Both the position numbers and the translations under genes were made by a program. Positions 36,242 through 44,760 of a stretch of 64,000 nt of DNA are shown here, piece after piece. Every line of letters starts with the position of its first letter. Position 1 is the first letter of the stretch. The notes under the pieces were generated by a model. That model saw only the letters and a program-made list of their open reading frames with translations, had not been told where the DNA came from and ran no database searches. Source of the stretch: Knoellia sinensis KCTC 19936 (GTDB lineage: Bacteria; Actinomycetota; Actinomycetes; Actinomycetales; Dermatophilaceae); the NCBI RefSeq assembly GCF_000768705.1, contig NZ_AVPJ01000001.1:434001-498000 (forward strand), written 5' to 3'.

Positions 36242-36802
36242 TCAGGCACGCACCTCGGCAACAGGCCCGGATTGGCCCGCTCGGACCGCGTGGGGCGGCG
36301 GCTCCAGGAACGTGCGAAGTTTCGCCTTGGCCCGGTGGGCCGTGACTCGTACGGCTCCCGGCGAGCACCCCAGGATGTCGGCGATGGCGGCGTCCGGCAG
36401 ATCCTCGTAGTAGCGCAGGACGACCACCGCTCGCTCCCGCGGCGGAAGTTTCGTGAGCACCTGCCACAGGTGATCGCGCTCGACGACCTGTGACTCCGAG
36501 GACGCGGTGACCCGGCGGTGGTCCGCCGTGACCGTGTCGTGGCTGACGAACTCGCTGCTGCTGCGCCGGCGCCGCCGACTCAGGAAGGTGTTGACCATGA
36601 TCGTGCGAACGTAGGCATCCGGCGTGGTCGCGCGTTGAACCTTGGACCAGGAGACAAGAACCTTGGCGACGCAGTCCTGCACGAGGTCCTCGGCGTCCTG
36701 ACGGTGACCCGTCAGGGACAACGCGATCCCGAGGAGACGTGGCAGAGCCACGTCGAGGTAGGCCTCGGCGTCCGGAGGGACCAGCGGGCGTCCGAAGCCC
36801 AT
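36242..36802 (-). CDS. SigE-family ECF RNA polymerase sigma factor
   Basis: 186 aa. Region 2 is near residues 15-80 (LPRLLGIALSLTGHRQDAEDLVQDCVAKV, then AYVRTIMVNTFLSRRRR) and region 4 near 110-165 (LPPRERAVVVLRYYEDLPDAAIADILGCSPGAVRVTAHRAKAKL). ATG 36802 shares one base with the stop of the upstream membrane-protein gene (TGATG). The probable partner gene precedes the sigma gene rather than following it, the reverse of the usual order. Confidence 0.9.
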   Translation of the reverse strand: MGFGRPLVPPDAEAYLDVALPRLLGIALSLTGHRQDAEDLVQDCVAKVLVSWSKVQRATTPDAYVRTIMVNTFLSRRRRRSSSEFVSHDTVTADHRRVTASSESQVVERDHLWQVLTKLPPRERAVVVLRYYEDLPDAAIADILGCSPGAVRVTAHRAKAKLRTFLEPPPHAVRAGQSGPVAEVRA

Positions 36803-37662
36803 CACTCTCCCCGGGCCGCGGGAAGACTGGAGACCCTGAGGCTGGCGGCGATGGCGTCCGAGAGTGCGATGGCGTTCTGCTGCTCGGCCGCCTCTCCTTC
36901 ACGAAGGCTCACCTCGACCGCCACGATGACGTCACCCACGCGCTGGGCCGCCAGTCGGGATGCGGAGTCTCCCGTGCCCAGTCGGACGAGCCACGTCGTG
37001 CCGGTGTCGCGGCCCGGCCAAGTGAGGCGCTCGTACTCGAGGTTGAACCTGCACCCCTGCCGGTTGCCCTGGAGATCGGCAAAGCGCTCGGCACCAGTGC
37101 CCCGCGTCCACCCGGTGAGGGTGACCTTGACCGAGTGCCTGGGCACGACTTCGTCGGGCGAAAGCGCCATCCGCCAGGCGTTCGCAACGGCGTGGGGGGC
37201 TTGATCCATGCCTGTGGTGTCGGCAACCCGCACACCGTCACAGACCTGACCGATCACGGAGCCCCGCGCATCGCGATCTTCGGCAACGGGAGCCGTGTAG
37301 GCCAGTCCGGTGGGCAAGGATTCCGGGTCGGGGACGAAGGCTGACAGCGAGTACGGCGATTCCGGTGATGCTGGTGTCACGCCCGGCGCCGGAGCTGTGC
37401 CGGGTTGGCCAGCAGCAACCCCCACCGTCGCGTCGGCACCCCCACCCAGCCAGCCGACCGGTCCAAGGACGCTGGCACCCGCGACGAGTGTCGCGACGAC
37501 GGTGGTCGAACCCAGTGCGGCGCCGACTCGCCGGCGGCGCCGGATCCGGCGAGCCTGTGCCACCGCTCCCTCCCTCAGCCCCAGAACGCCGTGAGATCCA
37601 TTCGGACGCGCCTCGTCGAACGACCGCCGCAGCAGCCGGTCCAGATCGTCGTCGAAACTCAT
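36802..37662 (-). CDS. Single-span membrane protein coupled to a sigma factor (possible anti-sigma)
   Basis: 286 aa. The cytoplasmic N-terminus (DDDLDRLLRRSFDEARP) ends in RRIRRRRR, one membrane helix follows (GAALGSTTVVATLVAGASVL, near 46-66), and the remaining ~215 residues are outside. There are few cysteines and no zinc-anti-sigma HxxxCxxC motif. Translational coupling to the sigma gene suggests it senses or controls it; that role is inference. I do not recognise the outer domain. Confidence 0.65.
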   Translation of the reverse strand: MSFDDDLDRLLRRSFDEARPNGSHGVLGLREGAVAQARRIRRRRRVGAALGSTTVVATLVAGASVLGPVGWLGGGADATVGVAAGQPGTAPAPGVTPASPESPYSLSAFVPDPESLPTGLAYTAPVAEDRDARGSVIGQVCDGVRVADTTGMDQAPHAVANAWRMALSPDEVVPRHSVKVTLTGWTRGTGAERFADLQGNRQGCRFNLEYERLTWPGRDTGTTWLVRLGTGDSASRLAAQRVGDVIVAVEVSLREGEAAEQQNAIALSDAIAASLRVSSLPAARGE

Positions 37663-37737
37663 GCCGTCTCCTTGGTGGGGCGGCTGGCCCCTGCGACCGG
37701 CCGCTCACCTGTCAGACGCGACGGCCGGACGGGAACG

Positions 37738-40197
37738 TTACGCGCGGACGCGGGCGCTCGTGGGGTCGTAGAGCGGGCGCAGGGACACGGCCGCCGGGAC
37801 GCGGGTTCCGGCCACATCGACCTCCCACACGCCCTCATCGAGCCATGCCTTCGTGATGGGCCGATCCGCCGCCACGGACGCGATGCCCACTGCTCCGCCG
37901 AGCGTCCAGCCATAGGACGCCGAGCGCACGTCACCCACAGCAACACCGTCACGCAGGAGCACCTCCGCGCCGAACATCAGCGGCACCGGATCGGAGAGCA
38001 ACACCTGGACGAGCTTGTCGTGTCGAGCGTGCTCTCGCTCCGCGACCACGGCATTCCGGCCGATGAAGTCGGTGTCGAGGTCCACCGCGAACCCGAGGCC
38101 GGCCATGCCCACCGTGTCCGTGTTGTCGATGTCGTGCCCGTAGTCGCGGTACGCCTTCTCGAGCCGTAGCGAGCCGAGTGCGCGGAGACCAACAGGACGA
38201 ATCCCGTATGCCGTGCCCTCCTCGCGCAATGCCCTCCAGACCGCGGCGGTCGAGTCACGAGGGACGTAGAGCTCGTAGCCGAGTTCGCCCACATAGGTGA
38301 TGCGCACGCACAGGGCCTCGACGCCCGCGATGGTGAGTGTGCGGGCCGTGCGGAAGGGGAACGCTTCGTTGGCGAGGTCGGTGTCCGTGAGGGCTTGGAG
38401 CACCTCGCGCGACCGAGGGCCCTGGACGTTGAGCTGACCCGTGGACTCGGTGACGTCCTCGATCGTCACGTCGGCTGCGCCGATCTGACGGCGCAACCAC
38501 GCCAGCGTGTGCCCGTGCGCCGTGTCCGACGCGACGACGAGGAAGTCGTTCTCGCCGCGCTTCGTGACCGTGAGGTCGGCCTCGATGCCACCGTCGGGGC
38601 CGAGCCACTGCGTGTAGGTGATGCGGTCGATGTCGCCGTCCACATGGCCGGCGCTGACCCGCTCGAGAACGGCGCCCGCGTCGTCACCTCGCACGACGAA
38701 CGTCGCCATGAACGACATGTCCATGAGTCCCACGCCCTCGCGGATGGCGCTGTGCTCGGCCTCCCACTGGTCGAACCACGGCTGGCGACCCCACGAAGGG
38801 GTGACGTGCGGCGTCTGTCCGTCACCGGCATACCAATCGGCGCTCTCCCAGCCTGAGACGTCCTTGAGTTTCGCGCCAGCGGCGACCATCTCGTCATGGA
38901 CCGGTGAGACGAAGGTTCCGCGACCAGTCTGGAGTTCGATGCCTGGGGTGTGCGCGGCATACGTCTTGCCGAGAACCTCGGTGACGCGATCGCGCCGATA
39001 GCTGCGTTCGAGCTGGTGCGGCATGAAGCGCGCGACGTCGATACCGGTGACGTCGACGTCGGGGCGACCGCTCGAAATCCATTGTGCGACAACACGTCCG
39101 AGCCCTCCGCTGCTGAGGATGCCAACGGAGTTCAGGCCAGCGGCGACGAAGTAGCCCTGGAGGTTGGGCGCCTCGCCAACTGCCGGCAGGCGGTCGGGCG
39201 TGAACGACTCCGGACCACAGAAGAACGTCCGGACACCGGCGTCGAGCGTGATCGGCACGCGCGACATCGCCGCCTCGAGCGCCGGGGCCATGCGCTCCCA
39301 GTCCGGCGGGATCGTGCCGAAGGAGAAGTCGTCCGGGATCCCGTCGAGCTGCCACGCCGCGGCCTCAGGCTCGAAGAGGCCGACCATCATGCCGCCGCCC
39401 TCCTCGCGGTAGTAGCCGAAGTTCGCGGGGTCCTCGAAGACCGGACCGTTCGGGTCGAGCCCCTCGATGGTGTCGGTGATGAGGTAGTAGTGCTCCGCAG
39501 CCTGGTTGGGAATGACGACGCCGTGCCGCTCCCCCAACTGGCGCGCCCACATACCGGTGCAGTTGACGACGGTCTCGCACTCGATGTCGCCGGCACTGGT
39601 GCGCACGCCAGTGACTCGGGGCAGGGCGCCATCGGGCCGGGTGATGACGTCGCCGACCGTGACGCCCTCGACGAAGCGGACTCCCAGGTTCTTGGCTCCG
39701 CGGGCCAGCGACATCGTGAGGTCGACCGGGTTGACGCGGCCGTCGCCCGGCACGTGGAAGCCTGCGATGAGCCCGTCCATCGTGGCGTGCGGGAAGAGGT
39801 CGGCCATCTCACGCGGGCTGATCTCGTCAACCTCGAGACCGAGGCGGCGCTGGAAGGCCGCGACCCTGCGGTACTCCTCGAGCCGGTCCGTGTCGCCGAC
39901 GGCCTCGACGAGTCCCACGGGGCGGAAGCCGGTCGCGAGGCCCGTCTCTGCTTCGAGTCGCGCGAAGAGTTCGCGGGAGTAGAGGCGGATGCTGGTGAGC
40001 GTTTCGCTCGTCGTGCCGAAGCACGTCATGAGGCCGGCGGCGTGCCACGTGGTCCCGCTCGTGAGGCGGTCACGCTCGACGAGGACGACGTCCGTGACGC
40101 CCTCGTGCGCGAGGTGGTAGGCGATCGACGTCCCGATGACACCGCCACCGATGATGACGACTCGGGCCCGGTCCGGAAGCTGCTGTGCTGCACTCAC
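37738..40197 (-). CDS. FAD-dependent dimethylglycine/sarcosine dehydrogenase-like protein with GcvT domain
   Basis: 819 aa from GTG 40197. The N-terminal FAD Rossmann motif is VVIIGGGVIGTSIAYHLA, followed by SGTTWHAAG, in which His52 is the position of covalent flavin attachment in DMGDH/SARDH. A DAO domain runs to ~residue 370, a linker domain to ~430, then a GcvT-type tetrahydrofolate aminomethyltransferase domain (about 440-810). It oxidatively demethylates a methylated glycine and passes the C1 unit to folate. The substrate (dimethylglycine versus sarcosine) is not decidable here. Confidence 0.9.
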   Translation of the reverse strand: MSAAQQLPDRARVVIIGGGVIGTSIAYHLAHEGVTDVVLVERDRLTSGTTWHAAGLMTCFGTTSETLTSIRLYSRELFARLEAETGLATGFRPVGLVEAVGDTDRLEEYRRVAAFQRRLGLEVDEISPREMADLFPHATMDGLIAGFHVPGDGRVNPVDLTMSLARGAKNLGVRFVEGVTVGDVITRPDGALPRVTGVRTSAGDIECETVVNCTGMWARQLGERHGVVIPNQAAEHYYLITDTIEGLDPNGPVFEDPANFGYYREEGGGMMVGLFEPEAAAWQLDGIPDDFSFGTIPPDWERMAPALEAAMSRVPITLDAGVRTFFCGPESFTPDRLPAVGEAPNLQGYFVAAGLNSVGILSSGGLGRVVAQWISSGRPDVDVTGIDVARFMPHQLERSYRRDRVTEVLGKTYAAHTPGIELQTGRGTFVSPVHDEMVAAGAKLKDVSGWESADWYAGDGQTPHVTPSWGRQPWFDQWEAEHSAIREGVGLMDMSFMATFVVRGDDAGAVLERVSAGHVDGDIDRITYTQWLGPDGGIEADLTVTKRGENDFLVVASDTAHGHTLAWLRRQIGAADVTIEDVTESTGQLNVQGPRSREVLQALTDTDLANEAFPFRTARTLTIAGVEALCVRITYVGELGYELYVPRDSTAAVWRALREEGTAYGIRPVGLRALGSLRLEKAYRDYGHDIDNTDTVGMAGLGFAVDLDTDFIGRNAVVAEREHARHDKLVQVLLSDPVPLMFGAEVLLRDGVAVGDVRSASYGWTLGGAVGIASVAADRPITKAWLDEGVWEVDVAGTRVPAAVSLRPLYDPTSARVRA

Positions 40198-40231
40198 ACG
40201 CGGAGGCTACCCACCCGGCCTCCGATGATGC

Positions 40232-40279
40232 GGAAGTCGTCGGGTGGCGCGGCAATATCCACGTCCTTCGACGACTTCC
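40232..40279. repeat. Paired inverted-repeat element, copy 1
   Basis: GGAAGTCGTCG (40232-40242) and CGACGACTTCC (40269-40279) form an 11-bp perfect stem around a 26-base loop containing GCGGCAATATCC. A second copy with the same stem and loop length lies at 40740-40787, on the other side of the DUF2237 gene. It may act as a terminator for the flanking genes or as a mobile small element. Confidence 0.8.
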
Positions 40280-40295
40280 ACGTCATCGAACATCG

Positions 40296-40685
40296 TCAGT
40301 CGAGCGCGCTGAGGTCTGGAGGCACGTCGACCGAATGCGCCCGCAGCACCTCGAGTGGGACGACATCCAGCGCCCGCTCCGAGGTCGCGGAGAGAACCAC
40401 CGGGGCTGCCACACCGGCCTCATACGCCTGGAGCCAGCGGACCGCGACCACGCACCAGCGGTCGCCCGGGACGAGGCCGGCGAAACTCCACTCCGGGCGC
40501 GGCGTGGACAGGTCGTTGCCCACCGATGCCTGATGGGCGAGGAACTCCTCCGTCATGACGGCGCAGATCGCGTGCAGGCCCACGTCGAGGGGACCGACGG
40601 TGCAGGTGCCGTCGCGGCGGAAGCCGGTGACGGGGTCCATGCCGCAGGGGTCCAGTTCGCCGCCGAGGACGTTGCGCTCAGTCAC
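40296..40685 (-). CDS. DUF2237 family protein
   Basis: 129 aa from GTG 40685. NVLGGELDPCGMDPVTGFRR, DVGLHAICAVMTEEFLAH and PGDRWCVVAVRWLQAYEAG are the characteristic DUF2237 segments. Function unknown; small, cytoplasmic, with conserved Cys, His and Trp. The gene is bracketed by two copies of an inverted-repeat element, suggesting it may travel or be isolated transcriptionally as a unit. Confidence 0.85.
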   Translation of the reverse strand: MTERNVLGGELDPCGMDPVTGFRRDGTCTVGPLDVGLHAICAVMTEEFLAHQASVGNDLSTPRPEWSFAGLVPGDRWCVVAVRWLQAYEAGVAAPVVLSATSERALDVVPLEVLRAHSVDVPPDLSALD

Positions 40686-40739
40686 AGGACGATCATCCCT
40701 TGCCGGGAGGTTTCGAGGCTCGCCGACCACGGCTGACGG

Positions 40740-40787
40740 GGAAGTCGTCGAGGGTCGCGGCAATATCCGCGTCCTGCGACGACTTCC
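40740..40787. repeat. Paired inverted-repeat element, copy 2
   Basis: GGAAGTCGTCG (40740-40750) and CGACGACTTCC (40777-40787) enclose a 26-base loop that shares GCGGCAATATCC with copy 1 and has an extra inner CGCGG/CCGCG pairing. It lies 13 bases after the stop of the dehydrogenase gene and upstream of DUF2237. Confidence 0.8.
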
Positions 40788-40800
40788 GCGTTCTCGGGGC

Positions 40801-42579
40801 TCAGGAGTAGGTGCGGAAGCCGCGCCCCGTCTTGCGACCGAGGTAGCCCGCTGTCACCAGGTGCTCGAGCAGCGGTGCCGGCGCGAACCCGGGCTCGCGG
40901 AACTCGAGGTAGAGCTCGCGCTGGATCGCGAGCGCCACGTCGAGCCCGACGACGTCGAGCAGCTCGAACGGACCCATCGGCAGGCCACAGCCGGTCTTCA
41001 TGGCCGTGTCGATGTCGTCGGCCGTGGCGTAGTTGGCCGACAGCATCTTCACCGCGTCATTGAGGTAGGGGAAGAGCAGCGCGTTGACGATGAAGCCGGA
41101 GCGGTCGCCACACGTCACGGGCTGCTTGTCGATGCGCCCACACAGGTCCTGCACCGTCGCAATCACGTCGGGAGCCGTGGTGATCGTGTGGACGACCTCG
41201 ACGAGCTTCATCACAGCGGCAGGGTTGAAGAAGTGCATGCCGATGACGTCAGCCGGGCGGCCGGTCACGGAGGCGATGTCGACGACCGGCAGGCTGGACG
41301 TCGTCGTGGCCAGGATCGCGCCCGGCATGCAGATCTCGTCGAGGTTCTCGAAGAGCGCCTGCTTGACGGCCAGGTCTTCGACGACGGCCTCGACCACGAG
41401 GTCAACGTTCGCCAGGGCGTCGAGCGAGGTCGACCCGGTGAGGCGACCGACTGCCGCATCGCGGTCGGTCGCGTCGAGCTTGCCGCGCTGGACGGCCTTC
41501 TCGAGCGACTTCTCCACACCGGCGCGGACACCGTCGACCTTGGCCTGGCTGCGTGTCACGTAGGTGACGTCGAAGCCCGCCTTGGCGAACACCTCGACGA
41601 TGCCCGTGGCCATGGTGCCCGAGCCGACGACGCCGACGGTGCGCACCTCGCGCAGGGCGACGCCCGACTCCCCCACCGGCTTGGGCGTGAGCGCATCGGC
41701 CACGACCTCGGGACTGGACGGACCGGCATACGTGTAGAAACCGCGGCCGCTCTTGCGGCCCTTGAGACCGGCACTCACCATCTGCTTGATGATCGGGCTG
41801 GGTGCGTGGAGCCGGTCGCGGCCCTGCTTGTACATCGTGTCGAGGATCTCGTATGCCGTGTCGAGACCGATGAGGTCCATCAGGGCGAGCGGACCCATGG
41901 GGTAGCCACACCCGAACTTCATCGCGGCGTCGATGTCCTCACGCGTGGCGTAGCGAGACTCGAACATCGAGACGGCGTGGTTGAGGTAGCCGAAGAGCAA
42001 CGCGTTGGCGATGAACCCGGCCTTGTCGCCGACGACGACCGGCTTCTTGCCGAGCCGCTCCGCGAGCGCCTTGACGTCGGCGAAGACCTCGTCCTCGGTG
42101 ACGACGGTCGTGATGACCTCGACGAACGGGAGCACCGGCGCCGGGTTGAAGAAGTGCATGCCGACGACCCGCTTGGGGTTGCTCGTCGCCACGGCGATCT
42201 CAGTGACCGGCAGCGACGAGGTGTTCGTCGCGAGGATCGCGTCGGCGGCGACGACGGCGTCGAGCTTCCCGAGGATCTCCTTCTTGAGGTCCAAGTGCTC
42301 GGGCACGGCTTCGACCACGAGCTGACAGGCCGCCAGGTCGTCGAACGACGTCGTGTAGCGAACGTGCCCATGCAGGGTGTCGTAGGCCTCCTGCGTGATC
42401 TTGCCGCGCTCGAGTGCCCGCCCGGTCGAGCGTGTCAGGAAGCCTTGCCCCCGCTCGACACCCGCCTCGTCGACCTCCATCGCGACGACGTCGACGCCGT
42501 TGCGCGCGAACACCTCGACGATGCCGGCACCCATCGTGCCGAGTCCGACCACACCCACGCTGCTGAAGTCACGAGCCAT
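40801..42579 (-). CDS. Tandem-domain 3-hydroxyacyl-CoA (3-hydroxybutyryl-CoA) dehydrogenase
   Basis: 592 aa from ATG 42579 with two complete dehydrogenase modules. Module 1 (about 1-285) has the NAD motif GLGTMGAGIVEVFARNG and active-site GMHFFNPAPVLPFVEV; module 2 (about 300-592) has GSGTMATGIVEVFAKAG and GMHFFNPAAVMKLVEV. Each ends with LKGRKSGRGF or LGRKTGRGF. Single-module relatives reduce acetoacetyl-CoA to 3-hydroxybutyryl-CoA. The fusion, near ccr and ecm, fits the ethylmalonyl-CoA pathway; fatty-acid oxidation is an alternative. Confidence 0.92.
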   Translation of the reverse strand: MARDFSSVGVVGLGTMGAGIVEVFARNGVDVVAMEVDEAGVERGQGFLTRSTGRALERGKITQEAYDTLHGHVRYTTSFDDLAACQLVVEAVPEHLDLKKEILGKLDAVVAADAILATNTSSLPVTEIAVATSNPKRVVGMHFFNPAPVLPFVEVITTVVTEDEVFADVKALAERLGKKPVVVGDKAGFIANALLFGYLNHAVSMFESRYATREDIDAAMKFGCGYPMGPLALMDLIGLDTAYEILDTMYKQGRDRLHAPSPIIKQMVSAGLKGRKSGRGFYTYAGPSSPEVVADALTPKPVGESGVALREVRTVGVVGSGTMATGIVEVFAKAGFDVTYVTRSQAKVDGVRAGVEKSLEKAVQRGKLDATDRDAAVGRLTGSTSLDALANVDLVVEAVVEDLAVKQALFENLDEICMPGAILATTTSSLPVVDIASVTGRPADVIGMHFFNPAAVMKLVEVVHTITTAPDVIATVQDLCGRIDKQPVTCGDRSGFIVNALLFPYLNDAVKMLSANYATADDIDTAMKTGCGLPMGPFELLDVVGLDVALAIQRELYLEFREPGFAPAPLLEHLVTAGYLGRKTGRGFRTYS

Positions 42580-42659
42580 GCTCGTGAGTCTGGCAGACCC
42601 CCTCGGCACCGCTGCGCCGTGGGGTGAGAACAGGCGCCCGTATGCCGGGTGCCCACCTT

Positions 42660-42723
42660 CCACTGATTGCCCGGCGCTGCACGCGCTCGCTGCGCTCGCC
42701 GTGCAGCGCCGGGCAATCAGTGG
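42660..42723. terminator. 24-bp perfect hairpin between the two dehydrogenase genes
   Basis: The left arm 42660-42683 (begins CCACTGATTGCCCGG) is an exact inverse copy of 42700-42723, with a 16-base loop rich in CGCTCGC. It begins five bases after the stop of the 42729-43898 gene on the minus strand, so it should terminate or protect that transcript. A GTATGCCG octamer lies 13 bases beyond it. Confidence 0.85.
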
Positions 42724-42728
42724 GGATT

Positions 42729-43898
42729 TCAGGCGTAGGTGAGGAAGCCCTTGCCGGTCTTGCGACCGAGGTCGCCCTTCTCGACGAGCTGGACGAGGGT
42801 CTGCGCCGGGGTCCAGCCCTCGTGGCCGAACTCCTCGACGAGCTCGCGCTGGATGGCGAGGGAGACGTCGAGACCGACGACGTCGAGCAGTGCGAACGGG
42901 CCCATGGGGTAGCCGTAGGTCGAGGTGATCGCCTCGTCGACCTCCTCGACGGTGGCCTTGCCCGAGTCCACGAGCTTCACCGCGTCGTTGAGGTAGGGGA
43001 AGAGGAGAGCGTTGACGATGAAGCCCGAGCGGTCGGAGCAGTTCACGGCGACCTTGCCGGTCTTGTCGCACAGGTCCTTGACCGTCGCGAGGACATCGGC
43101 CGCGGTGCCGTCGTCGCCAGTCGTGCGAACGATCTCGACGAGCTTCATGATCGTCGCCGGGTTGAAGAAGTGCATGCCGACGACGTCCTGGGGACGCTTC
43201 GTCTCGGCGGCCAGGTCAGTGATCGGCATGGAGCTGGTCGTCGTCGCGAGGATCGTGCCGGGCTTGGTGATGCGGTCGAGGTCGCGGAACAGCTCCTGCT
43301 TGATGGCCAGGTCCTCGGCGATGGCCTCGACGACGATGTCGACGTCGGCGAGCGCCTCGCGAGTGGTGGCGCCGGAGATGCGAGCGAGCGTCGCGTCGGC
43401 GTCTTCCTGGGTGGCCTTGCCGCGATCGACGGCCTTGGCGAGGTTCTTGGTGATCGTGGCGATGACCGCGGCGACCTTGTCGTCGCCACGACCGACGAAC
43501 ACCACGTCGTAGCCGGACTTGGCGAAGACCTCGACAATGCCGGACGCCATGGTGCCCGTGCCGACGACGCCCACCGACGAGATCGGGCGCAACGCGACAG
43601 TCTCGGCGGTCTCCTCGCCCGCGGCGTCGGCGTTCGCCAGGTCGCGCAGGATGGGGCGGGGCTCGTGCAGCGGGTCACCCGTGGCAGCGAACTGCGTCTC
43701 AAGGGCCGAGATCACGGCGTCCACGCCCTTGGAGTCGATGACCGCGATCGGGCCGGCGGGCAGGCCGCAGCCGAAGCGCATGCCGTTGTCGATGTCCTCG
43801 CGAGAGGCGTATCCCTCCTCGTGCATGCGCGCAGCGTGGTTGAGGTAGGGCAGCACGAGGGCGTCCGCGATCTGGACGTGCGAGGCGTTCTCAGTCAT
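42729..43898 (-). CDS. 3-hydroxyacyl-CoA dehydrogenase with truncated first module
   Basis: 389 aa from ATG 43898. Residues ~1-90 (ADALVLPYLNHAARMHEEGY, then FGCGLPAGPIAVIDSKGVD) match only the C-terminal dimerisation domain of a dehydrogenase module; a full module follows with GTGTMASGIVEVFAKSG, GMHFFNPATIMKLVEI and the ending GDLGRKTGKGFLTYA. It looks like a paralog of the neighbouring tandem protein that lost its first NAD domain. It should still be active through module 2. Confidence 0.88.
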   Translation of the reverse strand: MTENASHVQIADALVLPYLNHAARMHEEGYASREDIDNGMRFGCGLPAGPIAVIDSKGVDAVISALETQFAATGDPLHEPRPILRDLANADAAGEETAETVALRPISSVGVVGTGTMASGIVEVFAKSGYDVVFVGRGDDKVAAVIATITKNLAKAVDRGKATQEDADATLARISGATTREALADVDIVVEAIAEDLAIKQELFRDLDRITKPGTILATTTSSMPITDLAAETKRPQDVVGMHFFNPATIMKLVEIVRTTGDDGTAADVLATVKDLCDKTGKVAVNCSDRSGFIVNALLFPYLNDAVKLVDSGKATVEEVDEAITSTYGYPMGPFALLDVVGLDVSLAIQRELVEEFGHEGWTPAQTLVQLVEKGDLGRKTGKGFLTYA

Positions 43899-44025
43899 GC
43901 GGAAGAGTCTCCCGCGAAGCTCTACTCGTGGGTAGGTCCGGCGGGCGTGATGGTCACCACGCAGTGAGGTCCAGCACCCGTCGAGCCGCTGCGCACCACG
44001 TGCCTCTTCCACGTAGGGTGGCCCG

Positions 44026-44721
44026 GTGCGAGTGGTGATTGCGAAGTGCAGCGTCGACTACGACGGTCGGCTGACGGCCCACCTCCCCCTCGCGACCAGG
44101 CTGCTCATGGTCAAGGCCGACGGCTCGGTCCTCATCCACTCCGACGGTGGCTCCTACAAGCCCCTCAACTGGATGTCCCCGCCCTGCGCCATGGCCGAGG
44201 TGGAGCCCGAGGAGACCGAGGTCGAGGATGGCGTCACCGCTGTCTGGGTCGTGCAGCACGCCAAGTCCGAGGACCGACTCCGCGTGAAGTTGCACGAGAT
44301 CCACAGCGACACCAGCCACGACCTCGGTGTCGACCCGGGACTGGTCAAGGACGGTGTCGAGGCCCACCTCCAGAAGCTCCTCGCCGAGCACATCACCACG
44401 CTCGGTGACGGCTACACGCTGACGCGGCGCGAATACATGACGCCCATCGGCCCCGTCGACATCCTCTGCAAGGACTCCACGGGCACCACCGTCGCCGTCG
44501 AGATCAAGCGCCGCGGTGACATCGACGGTGTCGAGCAGCTCACGCGCTACCTCGAACTCATGAACCGGGACCCCCACCTCGCACCGGTCACGGGTGTCTT
44601 TGCCGCGCAACAGATCAAGCCGCAGGCACGCACGCTCGCCGAGGACCGCGGCATACGCTGCGTCGTTCTCGACTATGACGAGCTCAAGGGCATCGACAAC
44701 AGCGAACACCGCCTGTTCTGA
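44026..44721 (+). CDS. nucS: Mismatch-specific endonuclease NucS (EndoMS)
   Basis: 231 aa from GTG 44026. An N-terminal DNA-binding beta domain precedes a RecB-like nuclease domain with [18 protein letters not shown] and [16 protein letters not shown] (Asp, Glu, Lys catalytic set). The extreme C-terminus EHRLF resembles the beta-clamp-binding tail of mycobacterial NucS. It cuts both strands at G:T, G:G and T:T mismatches and replaces MutS/MutL in most actinobacteria. It stands alone, convergent with the phosphatase gene. Confidence 0.95.
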   Translation: MRVVIAKCSVDYDGRLTAHLPLATRLLMVKADGSVLIHSDGGSYKPLNWMSPPCAMAEVEPEETEVEDGVTAVWVVQHAKSEDRLRVKLHEIHSDTSHDLGVDPGLVKDGVEAHLQKLLAEHITTLGDGYTLTRREYMTPIGPVDILCKDSTGTTVAVEIKRRGDIDGVEQLTRYLELMNRDPHLAPVTGVFAAQQIKPQARTLAEDRGIRCVVLDYDELKGIDNSEHRLF

Positions 44722-44760
44722 CCATCCTCGGTCAGTGTCAGCGGATCACGTCCGCCACGG

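Noticed and set aside
44718-44735. CTGACC/GGTCAG hairpin after nucS
   Set aside because: The stem is only 6 bp and includes the stop codon; too weak to call a terminator on its own.
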